Source: Azohydromonas australica DSM 1124
GTDB lineage: Bacteria; Pseudomonadota; Gammaproteobacteria; Burkholderiales; Burkholderiaceae_C
DNA length: 64,000 nucleotides
NCBI RefSeq assembly: GCF_000430725.1
Contig: NZ_KE387204.1
Location: 56,023-120,022 of the forward strand
Direction of reading: 5' to 3'
Below, piece after piece: positions 10,594-19,545 of the stretch (positions within the stretch are counted from its first letter, which is position 1; each line of letters opens with the position of its first letter). The notes below the pieces were generated by a model that saw only the letters and a list, made by a program, of their open reading frames with translations, was not told the DNA's origin and did not search any database. The translations under genes and the position numbers were made by a program.

Positions 10594-10742
10594 CGTCATT
10601 CCCGCGCAGGCGGGAATCCAGGCGGCCCCACGTCAGCGCGGAGCCTGGATGCCGCGAACCAGCATCCAAGCCCCGACATTCGTCCCGATCTGCTGGCGGC
10701 GACTTGGGGACCGCCTGGACTCCCGCCTCCGCGGGAGTGACG
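10594..10742. repeat. Palindromic repeat element A (dRS3-like ends), 149 nt
   Basis: The element starts CGTCATTCCCGC and ends GCGGGAGTGACG. The outer arms are imperfect inverted repeats of about 35 nt (ATTCCC-N8-GGGAAT followed by CCAGGCGG, mirrored by CCGCCTGGA and the closing arm). The ATTCCC-N8-GGGAAT core is the form described for Neisseria dRS3 repeats; similar repeats are scattered in other proteobacteria. A second full copy is at 20122-20272. No reading frame is carried. It fills most of the 346-nt gap between the MFS gene and the STAS gene. Confidence 0.8.
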
Positions 10743-10833
10743 AATCAAGGGGCGAAACGTCTCGACCAGCAGGATGCGACAGAGCTTTGAGTCCCCCGAA
10801 CAGCACGCTGCAAGCTCACTTCAGTCTTCCCTT

Positions 10834-11364
10834 TCACGACACCCCGCCCCGCCTTTCCGCCTGTTCCAGCTCCAGGATCGCCACCACGTCCTTGAACTGC
10901 TCGCGGTTGCGCTCGTTGAGGTTCATCAGCGCCTGGTGCGCCTCCAGCACCGTGCTGGCCAGGGTTTCATCGTTGGCCTCGTCCGCGTCGCCTTCCGCGA
11001 CGGTGAAGCCTTCGAGCACGACGGGCTTGCCGTCCGGGCCGACCAGGTTGAACTCCTCGTCGAAGCCCATGCTCATCAGCACCTCGCTGATGTCGGGCCG
11101 GCCGGTGACGAGGGTGGCGCGCGGGGCGCCCACCTGGCGCAGCCGGTTGTTGAGCCGCGCCAGCAGCCCCAGGTGCGTGCTGTCGATGGCTTCCGTCTCG
11201 CTCAGGTCGATCACGAAGCCCGCCGGCGCCGGGTCCTCCTCGAACAGCTTGCGCAGCCAGGCGTCCAGCGCGGGCGCCAGCGGGTAGCGCACCTCGCCCA
11301 GCAGGCGCAGCACGTGGATGCCGCCGCTGCGGGCGTGAAGGATCCGTCCTCCGGCTTCAGGCAT
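10834..11364 (-). CDS. STAS-domain protein, anti-sigma factor antagonist type
   Basis: Protein of 176 residues. The N-terminal two thirds form a STAS domain with Ser62 in AIDSTHLGLL at the position phosphorylated in SpoIIAA/RsbV/HsbA-type antagonists. The C-terminal 50 residues are acidic then helical (NLNERNREQF) and are an addition to the minimal domain. It overlaps the upstream phosphatase gene by 8 nt. By family logic the phosphatase would remove phosphate from Ser62 and allow this protein to bind its partner. Confidence 0.87.
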   Translation of the reverse strand: MPEAGGRILHARSGGIHVLRLLGEVRYPLAPALDAWLRKLFEEDPAPAGFVIDLSETEAIDSTHLGLLARLNNRLRQVGAPRATLVTGRPDISEVLMSMGFDEEFNLVGPDGKPVVLEGFTVAEGDADEANDETLASTVLEAHQALMNLNERNREQFKDVVAILELEQAERRGGVS

Positions 11365-12523
11365 GGTGATCGATCTCCAGCAGGGCGATGTCGTCGATGC
11401 GCTCCACGGGCTCCTGCAGCCCTAGGCGCTGCATGAAGTCCTCCAGGCGCTGTGCCGCATCGCCCACCTGCGGCAGCAGCGCCTCGGCGCGGCGCGTGTC
11501 CTGCGCCGGCAGCAGCTCCAGCACCCCGTCGGAGGCCAGCAGCAGCCGGCACCCCGGCGGCAGCCGCACGCACTCCTCCGCGTAGCGCGCGCTCTCGAAC
11601 AGGCCGATCGGCCGCCCCCGGTGTGCCAGGAACCGAGCCGACTGCCCGTCGTGCAGGATCGGATACGGGAAGTGCCCCGCGTTGCTCCAGCACAGCGAGT
11701 GCTCGCGCCGGTCGATGACGCCGTAGAGCATGGTGGCGTGCTTGTCCAGTTCCTCGGCGCAGAAGTCGCGGTTGAGCTGCGACAGCGCGAGCGCCGGGTG
11801 CAGGATGGTCGGGTCGCGCTCGCGCGCATGGGCGCGCAGGTAGCGCCCCACCAGCGTCTTGAGGATCACCGCCACGAAGGCCGAGGCCGCGCCGTGGCCG
11901 GCCACGTCGGCGAGGTAGAAGCCGATGCGGTGCTCGTCCAGCGGGAAGTAGTCGATGAAGTCGCCCGAGAGGTAGGCCGAGGGCAGCAGCCGCCGCGTGA
12001 AGCGGTACTCGCCGAAGGCCAGCCCGTCCGGCGGCAGCAGCCGCTGCTGCAGCGAGCGCGCGGCCTCCTCGTCGTCCTGCAGCTGCCGCACGGTGTGCGC
12101 GAGCTGGCGGTTGATGGCCTCCAGCTGCGACTGGTAGTCGCGGTTCTGGCGGATGAGGCGGGCGCGCTCCAGCGCATGCGTGATGGCGGTGTCGAGCACG
12201 CCGAAGTCGGCGATGGGCTTGGTGATGTAGTCCCAGGCGCCGCACTTGAGCGCCTGCACCGCGTCGCCCACCTGCGCCGCGCCGGAGATCACCAGCACCG
12301 GCGTGTCGGGCGCGCGCGCGTGCAGCGCCGCCACCACTTCCAGCCCGTCCATGTCGGGCAGGCCTAGGTCGCACAGCACCAGCTCGGGCTGCTCGCGATC
12401 GAAGGTTTCCAGCCCGCTGCGGCCGTCGGCGGCCTGGATCACCTCGTGGTCGCAGTCCTCCAGGTACGCCGCCAGGCTGCGGCGGATGCCGCTGTCGTCG
12501 TCGATGCTCAGGATGCGGGTCAT
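11357..12523 (-). CDS. Response regulator with PP2C-type (SpoIIE/RsbU) phosphatase output
   Basis: 388 residues. The receiver domain (1-120) has D8-D10 and phospho-acceptor D52 (LCDLGLPDMDG). A coiled-coil linker (about 125-165, RQNRDYQSQLEAINRQL) precedes a SpoIIE-type serine phosphatase (LSGDFIDYF, LADVAGHGAASAF, SNAGHFPYP, LLASDGVLE) carrying the metal-binding Asp residues. The product should dephosphorylate the STAS protein in response to phosphorylation by the adjacent kinase. Unlike Pseudomonas HsbR it has no C-terminal HATPase anti-sigma-kinase domain. ATG at 12523 is preferred over 12535 because the receiver begins MTRILSIDDD. Confidence 0.9.
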   Translation of the reverse strand: MTRILSIDDDSGIRRSLAAYLEDCDHEVIQAADGRSGLETFDREQPELVLCDLGLPDMDGLEVVAALHARAPDTPVLVISGAAQVGDAVQALKCGAWDYITKPIADFGVLDTAITHALERARLIRQNRDYQSQLEAINRQLAHTVRQLQDDEEAARSLQQRLLPPDGLAFGEYRFTRRLLPSAYLSGDFIDYFPLDEHRIGFYLADVAGHGAASAFVAVILKTLVGRYLRAHARERDPTILHPALALSQLNRDFCAEELDKHATMLYGVIDRREHSLCWSNAGHFPYPILHDGQSARFLAHRGRPIGLFESARYAEECVRLPPGCRLLLASDGVLELLPAQDTRRAEALLPQVGDAAQRLEDFMQRLGLQEPVERIDDIALLEIDHHA

Positions 12524-12572
12524 GTGCGGCAGCAAGGCAAACGCCGGGCCTCGGAGCGCCGCGGCCGCGCGC

Positions 12573-12956
12573 TCACTGCGCCCCGGCCAGCCGCCGCACC
12601 GTGGCCGCCAGCGGCGTCATGTCGCGCAGCGGCTTGTGCAGCAGCGGGATCTCGCCCAGCGCCCCCAGCTCGTCGGGCAGCTCGTACTCGGCCGAGCCGG
12701 TGTGCATGGCGAAGCGCAGCCCGGGACAGCGCTCGGCCAGCCGCGCCACGGTGGTGGCGCCGTCGATGCCGGGCAGGCGCACGTCCATGATGCAGACGTC
12801 GTAGCAGCGGCCCGTGCCCACGTGCTCCAGCGCCTCCTCGCCCGAGGTCACGACCGTGACCTCCATGCCGTCGTCCTCCAGGAAGGCCTGCACGCACAGC
12901 GCGATCACGGGCTCGTCGTCCACCACCAGCACCCGCAGCACGGCGTCGCCGCTCAT
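12573..12956 (-). CDS. Single-domain response regulator (CheY-like)
   Basis: 127 residues, receiver domain only: VVDDEP (D13/D14), phospho-acceptor D58 in IMDVRLPG, a Thr/Ser switch position in MHTGSAE and the conserved Lys in LLHKPL. It has no output domain, so it probably relays phosphate or acts by protein contact. It overlaps the histidine kinase stop by 4 nt (ATGA), so it is presumably the direct partner of that kinase, and it lies just ahead of the receiver-phosphatase gene. Confidence 0.9.
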   Translation of the reverse strand: MSGDAVLRVLVVDDEPVIALCVQAFLEDDGMEVTVVTSGEEALEHVGTGRCYDVCIMDVRLPGIDGATTVARLAERCPGLRFAMHTGSAEYELPDELGALGEIPLLHKPLRDMTPLAATVRRLAGAQ

Positions 12957-15013
12957 GGCCGCAGCCCTCCCTGGCGCAGCGGCAGCCGGATCGTGAAGCA
13001 GCTGCCCTCGCCCGGCGTGGACTCCAGCGCCAGGCTGCCCTTGTGGTGGTCGGTGATGATGAAGTAGGACACCGACAGCCCCAGCCCCGTGCCGATGCCC
13101 ACCGGCTTGGTCGTGTAGAAGGGCTCGAAGATGCGCCGCTGCGCCGCGGTCTCGATGCCCGGGCCGTTGTCCTCGATGTCGATGCGCACCGCGTCGTCCT
13201 CGCGCGCCGTGCGCAGCGTCAGCCGCGAGGGGCGCCGGCCGCCCTCGGCCATGGCCTGCGCCGCGTTCTTCACCAGGTTCAGCAGCACCTGCTCGATCTC
13301 CGTGCGCGCGCAGGGGACCGCGGGCAGCTCGGGGTCATAGTGGCGCACCACCTCGATCTGCTTGAAGTCGTACTGCTTCTTGAGGTCGTAGTCGCTGGCG
13401 GCCAGGCGCACCACGGCGTCGAGCATCTGGTCCACGCGCTCGGGCGCGAAGTTCGATTCGGCGCGGCGACTGAAGGCCAGCATGTCGGCCACGATGCGCC
13501 CGGCGCGCTCGCCGGCCTCCTGGATCGCCTCGACGAAGCTGTCCAGCCCGCGCGCGCCCAGGTAGCGCTGCAGCGCGTCCAGGTCCAGCCCCACCTCCTC
13601 GGCGATGCGGCGGTTGGCCGGCAGCTCCACGCCCAGGCGGCGGCGCAGGTTCTGGCAGCTCTGCAGGATCACGCCCAGCGGGTTGTTGATCTCGTGCGCC
13701 ATGCCCGCGGCCAGGCCGCCCACGGACATCATCTTCTCGGTCTGCACCATCATCTGTTCCATGCGCACGCGCTCGCTGACGTCGTCCACGCGGATCACGG
13801 CGCCCACCGCGCCGTTGGCGGTGAGCGGGTAGGTCATCACGTCCACGAAGCGCGTCTCGCCCTCGTGCACCACGGGCTGGCGCTCCGCGCGCACCGGCGC
13901 GCGCTCGGCGATGGCGCGGCGCACGTTGTGCATCTGCTGCGCATACTGCGGCAGCAGCTCGGCGAAGCGCCGCCCCAGCGCCTGCGCCGCGGCCATGCCG
14001 GTGACGCGCTCGGCCGAGGCGTTCCACTCCGTGACGCGGCCCTCGCCGTCCACGCTCACCAGCATCGACGGCATGGAGTCGATGATGTTCTTGAGGTAGG
14101 CACGCATGCGCTGCAGCTCGTGCTCGCTGCGGCGATGGCTGGTGAGGTCGTGCATGGCGCCGACCATGCGCAGCGCCCGTCCCGAGGCGTCGCGGATGAC
14201 GTAGCCGTGGTCGTCGATGTAGGCCCAGCTGTCGTCGGCGCGCAGGAAGCGGTATTCCTCGTGCCAGCCGGTGCCGCCGCCCTCGACCACGGCATGCATG
14301 CCCATCACGACGCGCTCGCGCTCCTCGGGATGGATGTGCGCGGCCCACCAGTCCAGCGAGGGCTCGACGGCCTCGGCCGGGTAGCCGAACAGCGCCGTGA
14401 CGGCGTCGTTCCAGCGCAGCGTGCCGGCGGCAAGGTCCCAGTCCCACACCGCGTCCACCGTGGCGCGCGCGACGATGCGGAAGCGCTCGTCGCTCTCCGA
14501 GGCCGAGGCCTCGGCGCGCGCGAGCTCGTCGGTGCGCCAGCCCAGCTCCAGCTGCGCCGCCGCCAGCTGCCCCAGCGTGCGCAGCGCGCGGCGCTGGGCG
14601 TCGCTGAGCAGGCGCGGACGGTGGTCGGCCACGCACAGCAGGCCCGAGAGCTCGCCGTGCAGCGGCAGCCGCACCGCGGCGCAGAAGCGCACCCGCAGGT
14701 CGCCGCAGGCGAAGGCCTTGCCGCCCAGGCGCGGATCGGTCTTCACGTCCGCGACCACCAGCAGCTCCTGCTGCTGCGCCAGGGCGCGGAAGGGGGCGGT
14801 CAGCGGACAGTCGCCCCCGCTGTCCAGCCCGGCACGCCCTACGAGGCGCGGGCCCTGCCCGTCGGTCAGGCTGACAGTGGCGATCGGCGCCGCGCACACC
14901 AGCGCGGCCACGGCGGCCAGCTCGTCCAGCACGGCGGCGGACGCGGTTTCGGAAGGGGGATGGTCCGGCGCACGCAGGGCGCTGGCAGGTTGGGAGTGGG
15001 GCAGCACGCTCAT
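12953..15013 (-). CDS. Soluble GAF-PAS-PAS sensor histidine kinase
   Basis: 686 residues without a clear membrane segment. Domain order: GAF-like (about 20-165), PAS with PAC (about 180-305), second PAS (about 310-430), HisKA with His440 in GMAHEINNPLGV, and HATPase with N-box NLVKNAAQAM, DNGPGI and GTGLGLSVSY. The architecture suggests a cytoplasmic sensor of a small ligand or redox state. The start at 15013 (MSVLPHS) is preferred; 15073 would add a basic non-conserved lead. It is the first gene of a four-gene minus-strand operon reaching 10834. Confidence 0.9.
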   Translation of the reverse strand: MSVLPHSQPASALRAPDHPPSETASAAVLDELAAVAALVCAAPIATVSLTDGQGPRLVGRAGLDSGGDCPLTAPFRALAQQQELLVVADVKTDPRLGGKAFACGDLRVRFCAAVRLPLHGELSGLLCVADHRPRLLSDAQRRALRTLGQLAAAQLELGWRTDELARAEASASESDERFRIVARATVDAVWDWDLAAGTLRWNDAVTALFGYPAEAVEPSLDWWAAHIHPEERERVVMGMHAVVEGGGTGWHEEYRFLRADDSWAYIDDHGYVIRDASGRALRMVGAMHDLTSHRRSEHELQRMRAYLKNIIDSMPSMLVSVDGEGRVTEWNASAERVTGMAAAQALGRRFAELLPQYAQQMHNVRRAIAERAPVRAERQPVVHEGETRFVDVMTYPLTANGAVGAVIRVDDVSERVRMEQMMVQTEKMMSVGGLAAGMAHEINNPLGVILQSCQNLRRRLGVELPANRRIAEEVGLDLDALQRYLGARGLDSFVEAIQEAGERAGRIVADMLAFSRRAESNFAPERVDQMLDAVVRLAASDYDLKKQYDFKQIEVVRHYDPELPAVPCARTEIEQVLLNLVKNAAQAMAEGGRRPSRLTLRTAREDDAVRIDIEDNGPGIETAAQRRIFEPFYTTKPVGIGTGLGLSVSYFIITDHHKGSLALESTPGEGSCFTIRLPLRQGGLRP

Positions 15014-15149
15014 CGGAATGCGGGGATTGTTCCCCCGCCCCCGCTGCCCCGCTAAACCGGGCGCGGAATGCAACCGGTGCCAGTCCGGTTACAGCCTGTC
15101 AGCGGCGCCCGGGGTGCCTGGAGGCTTCCCGGCGGCCGGCAGGCCCGGC

Positions 15150-15602
15150 TCAGGCCGCGGCCCGGGCGCTGTCGAAGGCGTTGATGAGGTCCACCTTGGG
15201 CTGCGAGCGCCCGCCGTCGAAGCTGGCGCGCAGCCAGGTGTCGACGATGGCCTTGGCCAGCTCGGGGCCGACCACACGCGCGCCGATGGTGATGATCTGC
15301 GCGTCGTTGCTGCGGCTGGCGCGCTCGGCGGAATAGGTGTCGTGGCACTGCGCGGCGCGGATGCCGGGCACCTTGTTGGCGCAGATGGCCATGCCGATGC
15401 CGGTGCCACACAACAGCAGCGCGCGCGGGAAGTCGCCCGCGGCCACGCGCTGCGCGACCTCGAAGGCCATGTCCGGGTACAGCACGGGCTCGTTGTCGTG
15501 GGTGCCGAAGTCCGTCACCTCGTGGCCCTGGGCCAGCAGGTGCGCCTTGAGCGCGTTCTTCAGGTTGCAGGCCGCTTCGTCGCAGCCGATGGCGAGTTTC
15601 AT
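15150..15602 (-). CDS. RpiB/LacAB-family sugar-phosphate isomerase, probable erythrulose-4-phosphate isomerase
   Basis: 150 residues, the usual RpiB length. The active-site Cys65 lies in CGTGIGM and the phosphate-binding loop and GCDEAA start are present. Classical RpiB converts ribose-5-P and ribulose-5-P. Within a locus that has a DAK-type kinase and a TIM-barrel isomerase, the closest described setting is tetritol catabolism, where an RpiB homologue (EryI/DerI) converts D-erythrulose-4-phosphate to D-erythrose-4-phosphate. That assignment is inference from context. It is the last gene of the operon, 21 nt after the kinase gene, with GGAG upstream of its ATG. Confidence 0.82.
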   Translation of the reverse strand: MKLAIGCDEAACNLKNALKAHLLAQGHEVTDFGTHDNEPVLYPDMAFEVAQRVAAGDFPRALLLCGTGIGMAICANKVPGIRAAQCHDTYSAERASRSNDAQIITIGARVVGPELAKAIVDTWLRASFDGGRSQPKVDLINAFDSARAAA

Positions 15603-15623
15603 GGTCGTGTCTCCGAAAAAGCT

Positions 15624-17390
15624 TCAGTTCGCCAGCTGTTCCTGCAGCGAGCGCCCCATCGCCTGCAGCAGCAGACAGCAGGAGGTGGCGCCGGCGTCGA
15701 GCACGCCGATGGAGCGCGCACCCAGCCGCGCGCTGCGGCCGATGCGCGCCTGCAGCGCGCGCGTGGATTCCTTGCCCGCCTCGGCCGCGTCGCTCATCGC
15801 CTGCAGGCAGGCGCCGAACGCCGCACCGCCGGCCAGCGCCTCGCGGTACGCGGCCAGCGCCGGCGCCAGCGTGTCGATGAGCGTCTTGTCGCCCACCTGC
15901 GCGTTGCCCAGCGCCTGCACGCGCGCCACGGCCGCGGCCAGCGCGTCGCCGAAGAGGGCCGCGTCCAGCCGCTCGTGCGGCACCAGCGTCTCGGCCAGGC
16001 CGAGGAAGAAGTGGCCGTACAGCGGCCCCATGGAGCCGCCGATGTCGTCCATCAGCGCTTGCGACAGCTGCACCAGCGCCAGCGGCAGCCGGCGTGCATC
16101 GGGCCCCATCGCGTCCAGCCGCGTGGCGCAGCCCGCGAAACCCTTGCTCATGTTGATGCCGTGGTCGCCGTCCCCGATGAGGCCGTCGATCTCCGACAGG
16201 TAGCCGCGGTTCGCGTGGATGGTGGCGATCAGCGCGCGCACCACCCCGCCGGCCTGGTCCAGCGGCACGGAAGCGCCCACCACCGCGCGCGCGGCCACCG
16301 GCAGCGCGCTGGCGGCCTGCCGGGCGGGCCTTGCGCCCTGCCCCGCCGCCACGGCCTCGCGCGCCGCGTACTCGACCGGCGCCGCCGCCGCGCCCGCCAC
16401 CGTGAGCCCCACCGCGCTGCAGGGCGCCTGCAGGCACTGCAGCAGCTCGTCGTCCACCTTCATGAGCGTGAGCGTCACGCCCATCATCTCCAGCGAGGTG
16501 AAGAGGTTGCCCACCTTGTTGAAGACGACGTCGATGCCGCGCGCGGCCAGCCGCTTGGCCACCTCGCCGTAGAGGATGTACTGCTCCATCAGCGGCGTCG
16601 CGCCCAGCCCGGAGAGCAGCACCGCGACGCGGTCGCCGTCCTGGAACGGCAGGTCCGGCAGCACCACGTCCAGCATCAGCGCCGCCATCTCGGCGGCCGT
16701 GACGGTCTGGCGCACGTCGATGCCGGGCTCGCCGTGGTGGCCGATGCCCACCTCCATCGTCCCATGCTCGATGTGGAAATTGGCCTTGCCCACCGCCGGG
16801 ATCACGCAGGCCGACAGGCCGATGCCGATGCTGCGGGTGTTGGCGATGGCGCGCTGCGCCACGGCGATGACCTCGTCCAGCGAGCCGCCCAGCGCCGCCT
16901 TGGCCGCGCCCACCTTCCACATCAGGATCTCGCCGGCCACGCCGCGGCGCTTGGCCTCGTCGCCCTTGGCGGCGGAAGGCACGTCGTCGTTGGCGACCAC
17001 GGTCTTGACGGTGATGCCCTCGGCCGCCGCCATCTCGCGCGCCATGCGCACGTTCATGTTGTCGCCGGCGTAGTTGCCGTAGAGGCAGGCCACGCCCGCG
17101 CCGCCGTCGGCCGCGCGCATGGCGTCGAGGAAGCTCTTGGCGGTCGGGGACGAGAAGATCTCGCCCACCGCCACGGCGTCCAGCAGCCCGTCGCCCACGT
17201 AGCCCAGGAAGGCCGGCTCGTGGCCCGATCCGCCGCCGGTGACCACGCCCACCTTGCCGCGCTGCGGCGCCGCGGCGCGCTTGACCACGCGCGGATTGGC
17301 GGTGGCGGCCACCTCGCCGGCATGCGCCAGCAGCCAGCCCTGGAGCATGTCCTCGACCACGAGGTCGGGGTTGTTGATGACGCGGTTCAT
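15624..17390 (-). CDS. Dihydroxyacetone-kinase-family kinase (fused DhaK-DhaL), probable erythrulose kinase
   Basis: 588 residues with a DhaK half (about 1-330) and an ATP-binding DhaL half (about 380-588). DhaK shows GGGSGHEP, GNYAGDN and VGIGHHGEPG, whose His is the residue that binds the ketose covalently. DhaL shows IGDGDHGINM (Asp cluster for Mg-ATP), GGSMGPLYG and TLAPALAAY. Members phosphorylate dihydroxyacetone or, in tetritol pathways, D- or L-erythrulose (DerK/LerK). The TRAP/isomerase context favours a C4 ketose. The start at 17390 overlaps the preceding stop by one base (TGATG). Confidence 0.88.
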   Translation of the reverse strand: MNRVINNPDLVVEDMLQGWLLAHAGEVAATANPRVVKRAAAPQRGKVGVVTGGGSGHEPAFLGYVGDGLLDAVAVGEIFSSPTAKSFLDAMRAADGGAGVACLYGNYAGDNMNVRMAREMAAAEGITVKTVVANDDVPSAAKGDEAKRRGVAGEILMWKVGAAKAALGGSLDEVIAVAQRAIANTRSIGIGLSACVIPAVGKANFHIEHGTMEVGIGHHGEPGIDVRQTVTAAEMAALMLDVVLPDLPFQDGDRVAVLLSGLGATPLMEQYILYGEVAKRLAARGIDVVFNKVGNLFTSLEMMGVTLTLMKVDDELLQCLQAPCSAVGLTVAGAAAAPVEYAAREAVAAGQGARPARQAASALPVAARAVVGASVPLDQAGGVVRALIATIHANRGYLSEIDGLIGDGDHGINMSKGFAGCATRLDAMGPDARRLPLALVQLSQALMDDIGGSMGPLYGHFFLGLAETLVPHERLDAALFGDALAAAVARVQALGNAQVGDKTLIDTLAPALAAYREALAGGAAFGACLQAMSDAAEAGKESTRALQARIGRSARLGARSIGVLDAGATSCCLLLQAMGRSLQEQLAN

Positions 17391-18268
17391 CACGCGGCCT
17401 CCTCGGCGGTCTGCAGTTGTTCGTCGACGAAGCGCAGCGCGGTGGCGAGCACGCGCTCGATGTCGGCCAGCGGCACCGGGTAGGCGCCGCGGCTGGGCTT
17501 GGCATCGGGCCCGCGGTGCAGGCGCAGCGGGATCTCGATGCTCAGGTCCAGCGCCGTGGCCGCGATGCCCTGCAGGATGCGGCCGCAACCGACCTGGCCC
17601 TCGCCCAGCGGGGTGAAGAAGTAGCCGTCGGCGTTGGCGCGCACGTCCTTCACGTGCGTGTGCAGGCACTGCGGCATGGCGGCCAGCGCGTCGGCCACCG
17701 TGTCCACGCCGGGGCGGTGCGAGATGGTGTTGCCGGCGTCGTAGTTCAGGCCCACGCGCGGCGAGCCGATGCGCCGCAGCAGCGCCGGGCCGTCGGCCGC
17801 GACGTTGAGCAGGTTGTCCGAGCCGTCGCCGGGGTTCTCCAGGCCGATCCACATGTCGAGCGCTTCCGCATGCCGCACCAGCGGCTCGATGTTGGCGAAG
17901 AAGCGCTTCTCGTTGGCCAGGGCCGCGGCGTTGGTGTTGATCACGCGGGCGCCGATGCGCCGCGCGAAGTCCATGCGGCCCTTGAACACCTCCACCGCGT
18001 CGGCGCGGCCGAGGTCGATGTGCGAGGAGAAGGCGTGGCAGCGGATGCCGTGCTCCTTCAGCCACGCCGCGTACTGCGCGGCCTGCGCCGGGGTGAAGGC
18101 GCTCTCGTCGAAGGGCTCGGTGTAGCCCACGATGAAGGCCGGCTCCACGTGCGTGGCGCCGAGGGCGGCCAGGCTCTCCAGCACGCGCGGGAAGGCGTGC
18201 CCATCGTAGGGCGCGGCCGAGATGGAGACGATGCGCTCGGCACCGTCCTTCTTGGGAAGGTGGTTCAT
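17390..18268 (-). CDS. TIM-barrel sugar-phosphate isomerase/epimerase (xylose-isomerase-like AP_endonuc_2 fold)
   Basis: 292 residues. The sequence has the features of the AP-endonuclease-2/hydroxypyruvate-isomerase fold: GLENPG with a metal-ligand Glu, NYDAGNT, HTHVKDVR and GEGQVGCGRI near the C-terminus. In described threitol/erythritol pathways a protein of this fold (LerI/EryH-like) converts L-erythrulose-1-P to D-erythrulose-4-P, which fits between the kinase and RpiB-like genes here. The exact substrate is inferred. It lies 16 nt after dctM and is coupled to the kinase gene. Confidence 0.82.
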   Translation of the reverse strand: MNHLPKKDGAERIVSISAAPYDGHAFPRVLESLAALGATHVEPAFIVGYTEPFDESAFTPAQAAQYAAWLKEHGIRCHAFSSHIDLGRADAVEVFKGRMDFARRIGARVINTNAAALANEKRFFANIEPLVRHAEALDMWIGLENPGDGSDNLLNVAADGPALLRRIGSPRVGLNYDAGNTISHRPGVDTVADALAAMPQCLHTHVKDVRANADGYFFTPLGEGQVGCGRILQGIAATALDLSIEIPLRLHRGPDAKPSRGAYPVPLADIERVLATALRFVDEQLQTAEEAA

Positions 18269-18284
18269 GGCGGTGGAGTTCTCT

Positions 18285-19544
18285 TCAGCGCAGGGTGAGC
18301 GCGGGCACGTAGGCGAAGCCCAGCAGCAGCAGGATGGCGATGCCGTAGAAGGGGATGAGCTCCTTGACCACGTCGCCGATGCGCACCTTGGCGATCGAGC
18401 TGGTGATGAAGAGCGTGGTGCCGATCGGCGGGTGGTACAGGCCGATGGAGAGGTTGACGATCATCATGATGCCCAGCTGCACCGTGTCCATGCCCACGGC
18501 CTGCGCCAGCGGCACGAACATGGGCGTGAGCAGCAGCACGGCCGCGGGCAGGTCGATGAACATGCCGGTGGCCAGCATGATCAGGTTCATCGCCAGGATG
18601 ATCAGCCAAGGCGACTGCAGCGTTTCCTTGGCGAACTGCGTGAAGGCCGCGGGCAGCTGCTCGTAGGTCACGATCCAGCCCACCACGCTGGAGGCCATGA
18701 TGATCAGCAGCACCACGCCGGTGGAGATGCCCGCCTCGATCGCGGCGTGCTTGAGCTTCTTGAGGTCCAGGTCGCGGTAGACCAGGCCCGAGACCACCAG
18801 CGCGTAGAGCGTGGACATCACGCTGACCTCGGTGGGCGTGGCGATGCCGAAGCGCAGGAAGATGATGATCAGCACCGGCATGGCCAGCGCCGGGCCGGCG
18901 TGGGCGAGCTGCTTGAGGAAGGTGCCCCAGTTGAAGGGCGTGGTGTCGCGCGGGAAGCCGCGGCGGCGGCCCTGGACGTAGCACACGGCCATGAAGCCGC
19001 CGCACATCAGCAGGCCCGGCAGGATGCCCGCGACGAACAGCGCACCGATCGATGCGCCCGAAACCAGCGCGTACACGATCATGGGGATCGAGGGCGGGAT
19101 CAGGATGTCGATGGTCGCGGCCGCGGCGAGCGTGCCGGCGGCAAACGGCGCGGGGTAGCCCAGGCGCTTGAGCCAGGGGATGAGCATGGAGCCGATGGCC
19201 GAGGCGTCGGCCACGGCCGAGCCCGAGACCCCGCCGAAGATGGTGCTGGAGAGCACGCCGACCTGGGCCGGGCCGCCGTGCACGCGGCCGATCATCATGG
19301 ACAGCAGGTTGACCAGGCTCTGGCCCAGGCGGCCGCTGACCATGAGCGCGCCGGTCATCATGAAGAACGGGATGGCGATGAGCGGGAAGCTCTGCGTCTG
19401 GGCAATCATCTGCTCGATGGCCAGGTGCACGGGCACCTTGTCGAGGATGAACAGGCCGCCCACGGCCGAGAGCACCAGCGCGTGCGCGATGGGGATGGAC
19501 GCCAGCGCCGTGGCGATGAACAGGACGATGATGAGGGCGGTCAT
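18285..19544 (-). CDS. TRAP transporter large membrane subunit (DctM family)
   Basis: 419 residues, about 12 membrane segments, with the DctM signature stretches PFFMMTGALM, GGVSGSAVADASAIGS and LIPPSIPMIVY. It forms the ion-driven translocation channel with the DctQ subunit and receives substrate from the periplasmic DctP protein. The ATG at 19544 follows the dctQ stop by one base; an in-frame upstream extension to 19589 would run back into dctQ and is rejected. Confidence 0.93.
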   Translation of the reverse strand: MTALIIVLFIATALASIPIAHALVLSAVGGLFILDKVPVHLAIEQMIAQTQSFPLIAIPFFMMTGALMVSGRLGQSLVNLLSMMIGRVHGGPAQVGVLSSTIFGGVSGSAVADASAIGSMLIPWLKRLGYPAPFAAGTLAAAATIDILIPPSIPMIVYALVSGASIGALFVAGILPGLLMCGGFMAVCYVQGRRRGFPRDTTPFNWGTFLKQLAHAGPALAMPVLIIIFLRFGIATPTEVSVMSTLYALVVSGLVYRDLDLKKLKHAAIEAGISTGVVLLIIMASSVVGWIVTYEQLPAAFTQFAKETLQSPWLIILAMNLIMLATGMFIDLPAAVLLLTPMFVPLAQAVGMDTVQLGIMMIVNLSIGLYHPPIGTTLFITSSIAKVRIGDVVKELIPFYGIAILLLLGFAYVPALTLR

Positions 19545-19545
19545 G

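Noticed and set aside
15056..15115. Cobalamin-riboswitch-like string (GGTGCCAGTCC) on the plus strand
   Set aside because: It resembles the conserved core but the rest of the aptamer is missing and no plus-strand gene follows; both neighbours are on the minus strand.
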